Source: Rhodoferax sp.
GTDB lineage: Bacteria > Pseudomonadota > Gammaproteobacteria > Burkholderiales > Burkholderiaceae_C
DNA: 5,583 bases
Assembly: GCA_029946045.1 (NCBI GenBank)
Contig: JAQSDS010000122.1
Location: 1 to 5,583, forward strand
Reading direction: 5' to 3'
Each line of letters starts with the position of its first letter. Position 1 is the first letter of the stretch. A model generated the notes under the pieces. That model had not been told where the DNA came from and ran no database searches. It was given only the letters and a program-made list of their open reading frames with translations. Of this stretch, positions 4,598-5,583 are shown piece by piece. Both the position numbers and the translations under genes were made by a program.

Positions 4598-5583
4598 GCG
4601 GCATTGCAATGGGGGGCGTTATTTTTGCCTGTTTGATGGTGCTGCTGGTGGTGCGTGTGCCAATCGGCATCGCCATGTTCACCATGGGCGCGGCAGGCTA
4701 TTTCTACCTGACTGGCGGAGACGCGCTGCCGATCCTGAACTTCCTTAAAAACCTGGCCTATGCCCGCTTGTCCAATTACGACATCGTGGTGATCCCACTG
4801 TTTTTGCTGATGGGCCAGTTTGCCACCCATGGTGGTTTGAGCGCGGCCTTGTTCCGCTTTGTCGAAGCCTTCATGGGCCACCTCAAGGGCGGTGTGGCCA
4901 TGGCCTCGATTGGCGCTTGCGCTGGGTTTGGTGCCATTTGCGGCTCATCGCTGGCCACAGCAGCGACCATGGGCCAGGTGGCCTTGCCTGAGCTCAAACG
5001 TTTTGGTTATTCTGGCTCGCTGGCGACCGGGGCGCTGGCCGCCGGCGGCACGCTGGGCATCATGATTCCACCCTCGGTGCCGCTGGTGATCTATGCCATC
5101 CTGACGCAAGAATCGATCGGCAAGCTGTTCATGGCCGCCGTGCTACCCGGCATCATTGCCATGCTGGGCTACATGCTGGTGATCAAGATCATCGTCACGC
5201 TCAAGCCTGAGTCTGGTCCGGCCGGGCCGCGTGCCAGCTGGGCCAAACGCATGAAAGCGCTGTTGCAGGTGGCCCCTGTGTTGCTGGTGTTTGTGGTGGT
5301 GATCGTCGGTATCTACGGCGGCTGGGCCAACCCGACCGAGGCGGCGGCCATTGGCGCAGCCGCCTGCGGCGTGCTGGCGGTGGTGTCGGGTGGCATGCGC
5401 CTGCGCGGCCTGATCGACAGCGCCCTGGGCACCGCCCAGGCCACGGCCATGATCTTTCTGGTGCTGCTGGGCGCCGACATGCTCAACACCGCACTCGCCC
5501 TGTCGCAAATGCCGGTCGAGCTGGCGGCCTGGGTGCAGGCCAGCCAGTTGAGCCCGATGGTGGTGATGATCGCGATTTTGCTG
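4594..5583 (+). CDS. TRAP transporter large permease subunit (DctM family), 3'-truncated by window edge
   Basis: This is the large inner-membrane subunit, the channel-forming part of the TRAP system that moves substrate with Na+. The frame is open from the ATG at 4594 to the last base of the window. The 330 residues present are roughly three quarters of a usual DctM of about 425-440. The start overlaps the dctQ stop (ATGA) and has GGAG at 4583-4586, 7 nt upstream. Landmarks are RVPIGIAMF (21-29), YDIVVIPLFLLMGQFATHGGLS (62-83), the glycine/serine motif GFGAICGSSLATAATMGQVALPEL (111-134), GALAAGGTLGIMIPPSVPLVIYAIL (146-170) and NPTEAAAIGA (246-255). These correspond to the helices and re-entrant loops of the first half of the ion-transporter-superfamily fold, followed by the start of its second half. 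The remaining C-terminal part, with the second set of transport motifs, lies beyond the window. No frameshift or internal stop is seen. Confidence 0.94.
   Translation, partial: MSGIAMGGVIFACLMVLLVVRVPIGIAMFTMGAAGYFYLTGGDALPILNFLKNLAYARLSNYDIVVIPLFLLMGQFATHGGLSAALFRFVEAFMGHLKGGVAMASIGACAGFGAICGSSLATAATMGQVALPELKRFGYSGSLATGALAAGGTLGIMIPPSVPLVIYAILTQESIGKLFMAAVLPGIIAMLGYMLVIKIIVTLKPESGPAGPRASWAKRMKALLQVAPVLLVFVVVIVGIYGGWANPTEAAAIGAAACGVLAVVSGGMRLRGLIDSALGTAQATAMIFLVLLGADMLNTALALSQMPVELAAWVQASQLSPMVVMIAILL

Noticed and set aside
1..5583. An undescribed defence, mobile or RNA-based system.
   Set aside because: All coding space is taken by recognisable housekeeping, regulator and transporter genes. 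No repeats of array type, integrase, toxin-antitoxin pair or unusual open frame was found.

Overview
The window is about 60% GC (judged by eye) and looks like the chromosome of a betaproteobacterium of the Burkholderiales, most likely a Comamonadaceae-type organism. The basis is the GC-rich codon use, a ParC carrying the longer inter-domain loop I associate with this group, and the TRAP/LysR gene style common there. No ORF looks foreign. I see no mobile element, tRNA, rRNA or CRISPR array.

Layout: (1) 2-1771, plus strand, the C-terminal three quarters of topoisomerase IV subunit A (parC), cut at its 5' end by the window edge. (2) 1784-2692, minus strand, a complete LysR-type regulator of the NAC/Cbl-like kind, convergent with parC and only 12 bp from it. 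(3) 2693-2917, a 225-bp divergent intergenic region holding a 32-bp nested palindrome (2739-2770), a second perfect inverted repeat (2790-2813) and short repeats near the TRAP start. (4) 2918-5583, plus strand, a tripartite TRAP transporter operon in the order dctP (periplasmic binding protein), dctQ (small membrane subunit), dctM (large membrane subunit, cut by the right edge after 330 codons). dctQ and dctM overlap by 4 nt (ATGA). dctP and dctQ are separated by 93 nt that contain two consecutive RNA hairpins.

Likely working: the binding protein captures an organic acid (identity not readable from sequence) in the periplasm and hands it to the DctQM membrane complex, which imports it with Na+. 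The divergent LysR protein probably senses the substrate or a metabolite of it. It would bind the palindrome, repress its own promoter and activate the TRAP operon. The hairpin after dctP would let the cell make more binding protein than membrane subunits from one transcript. parC is a housekeeping neighbour, not part of this unit.

I found no previously undescribed biological system. The most useful non-coding signals are the nested palindrome between the divergent genes and the tandem hairpins in the dctP-dctQ gap.
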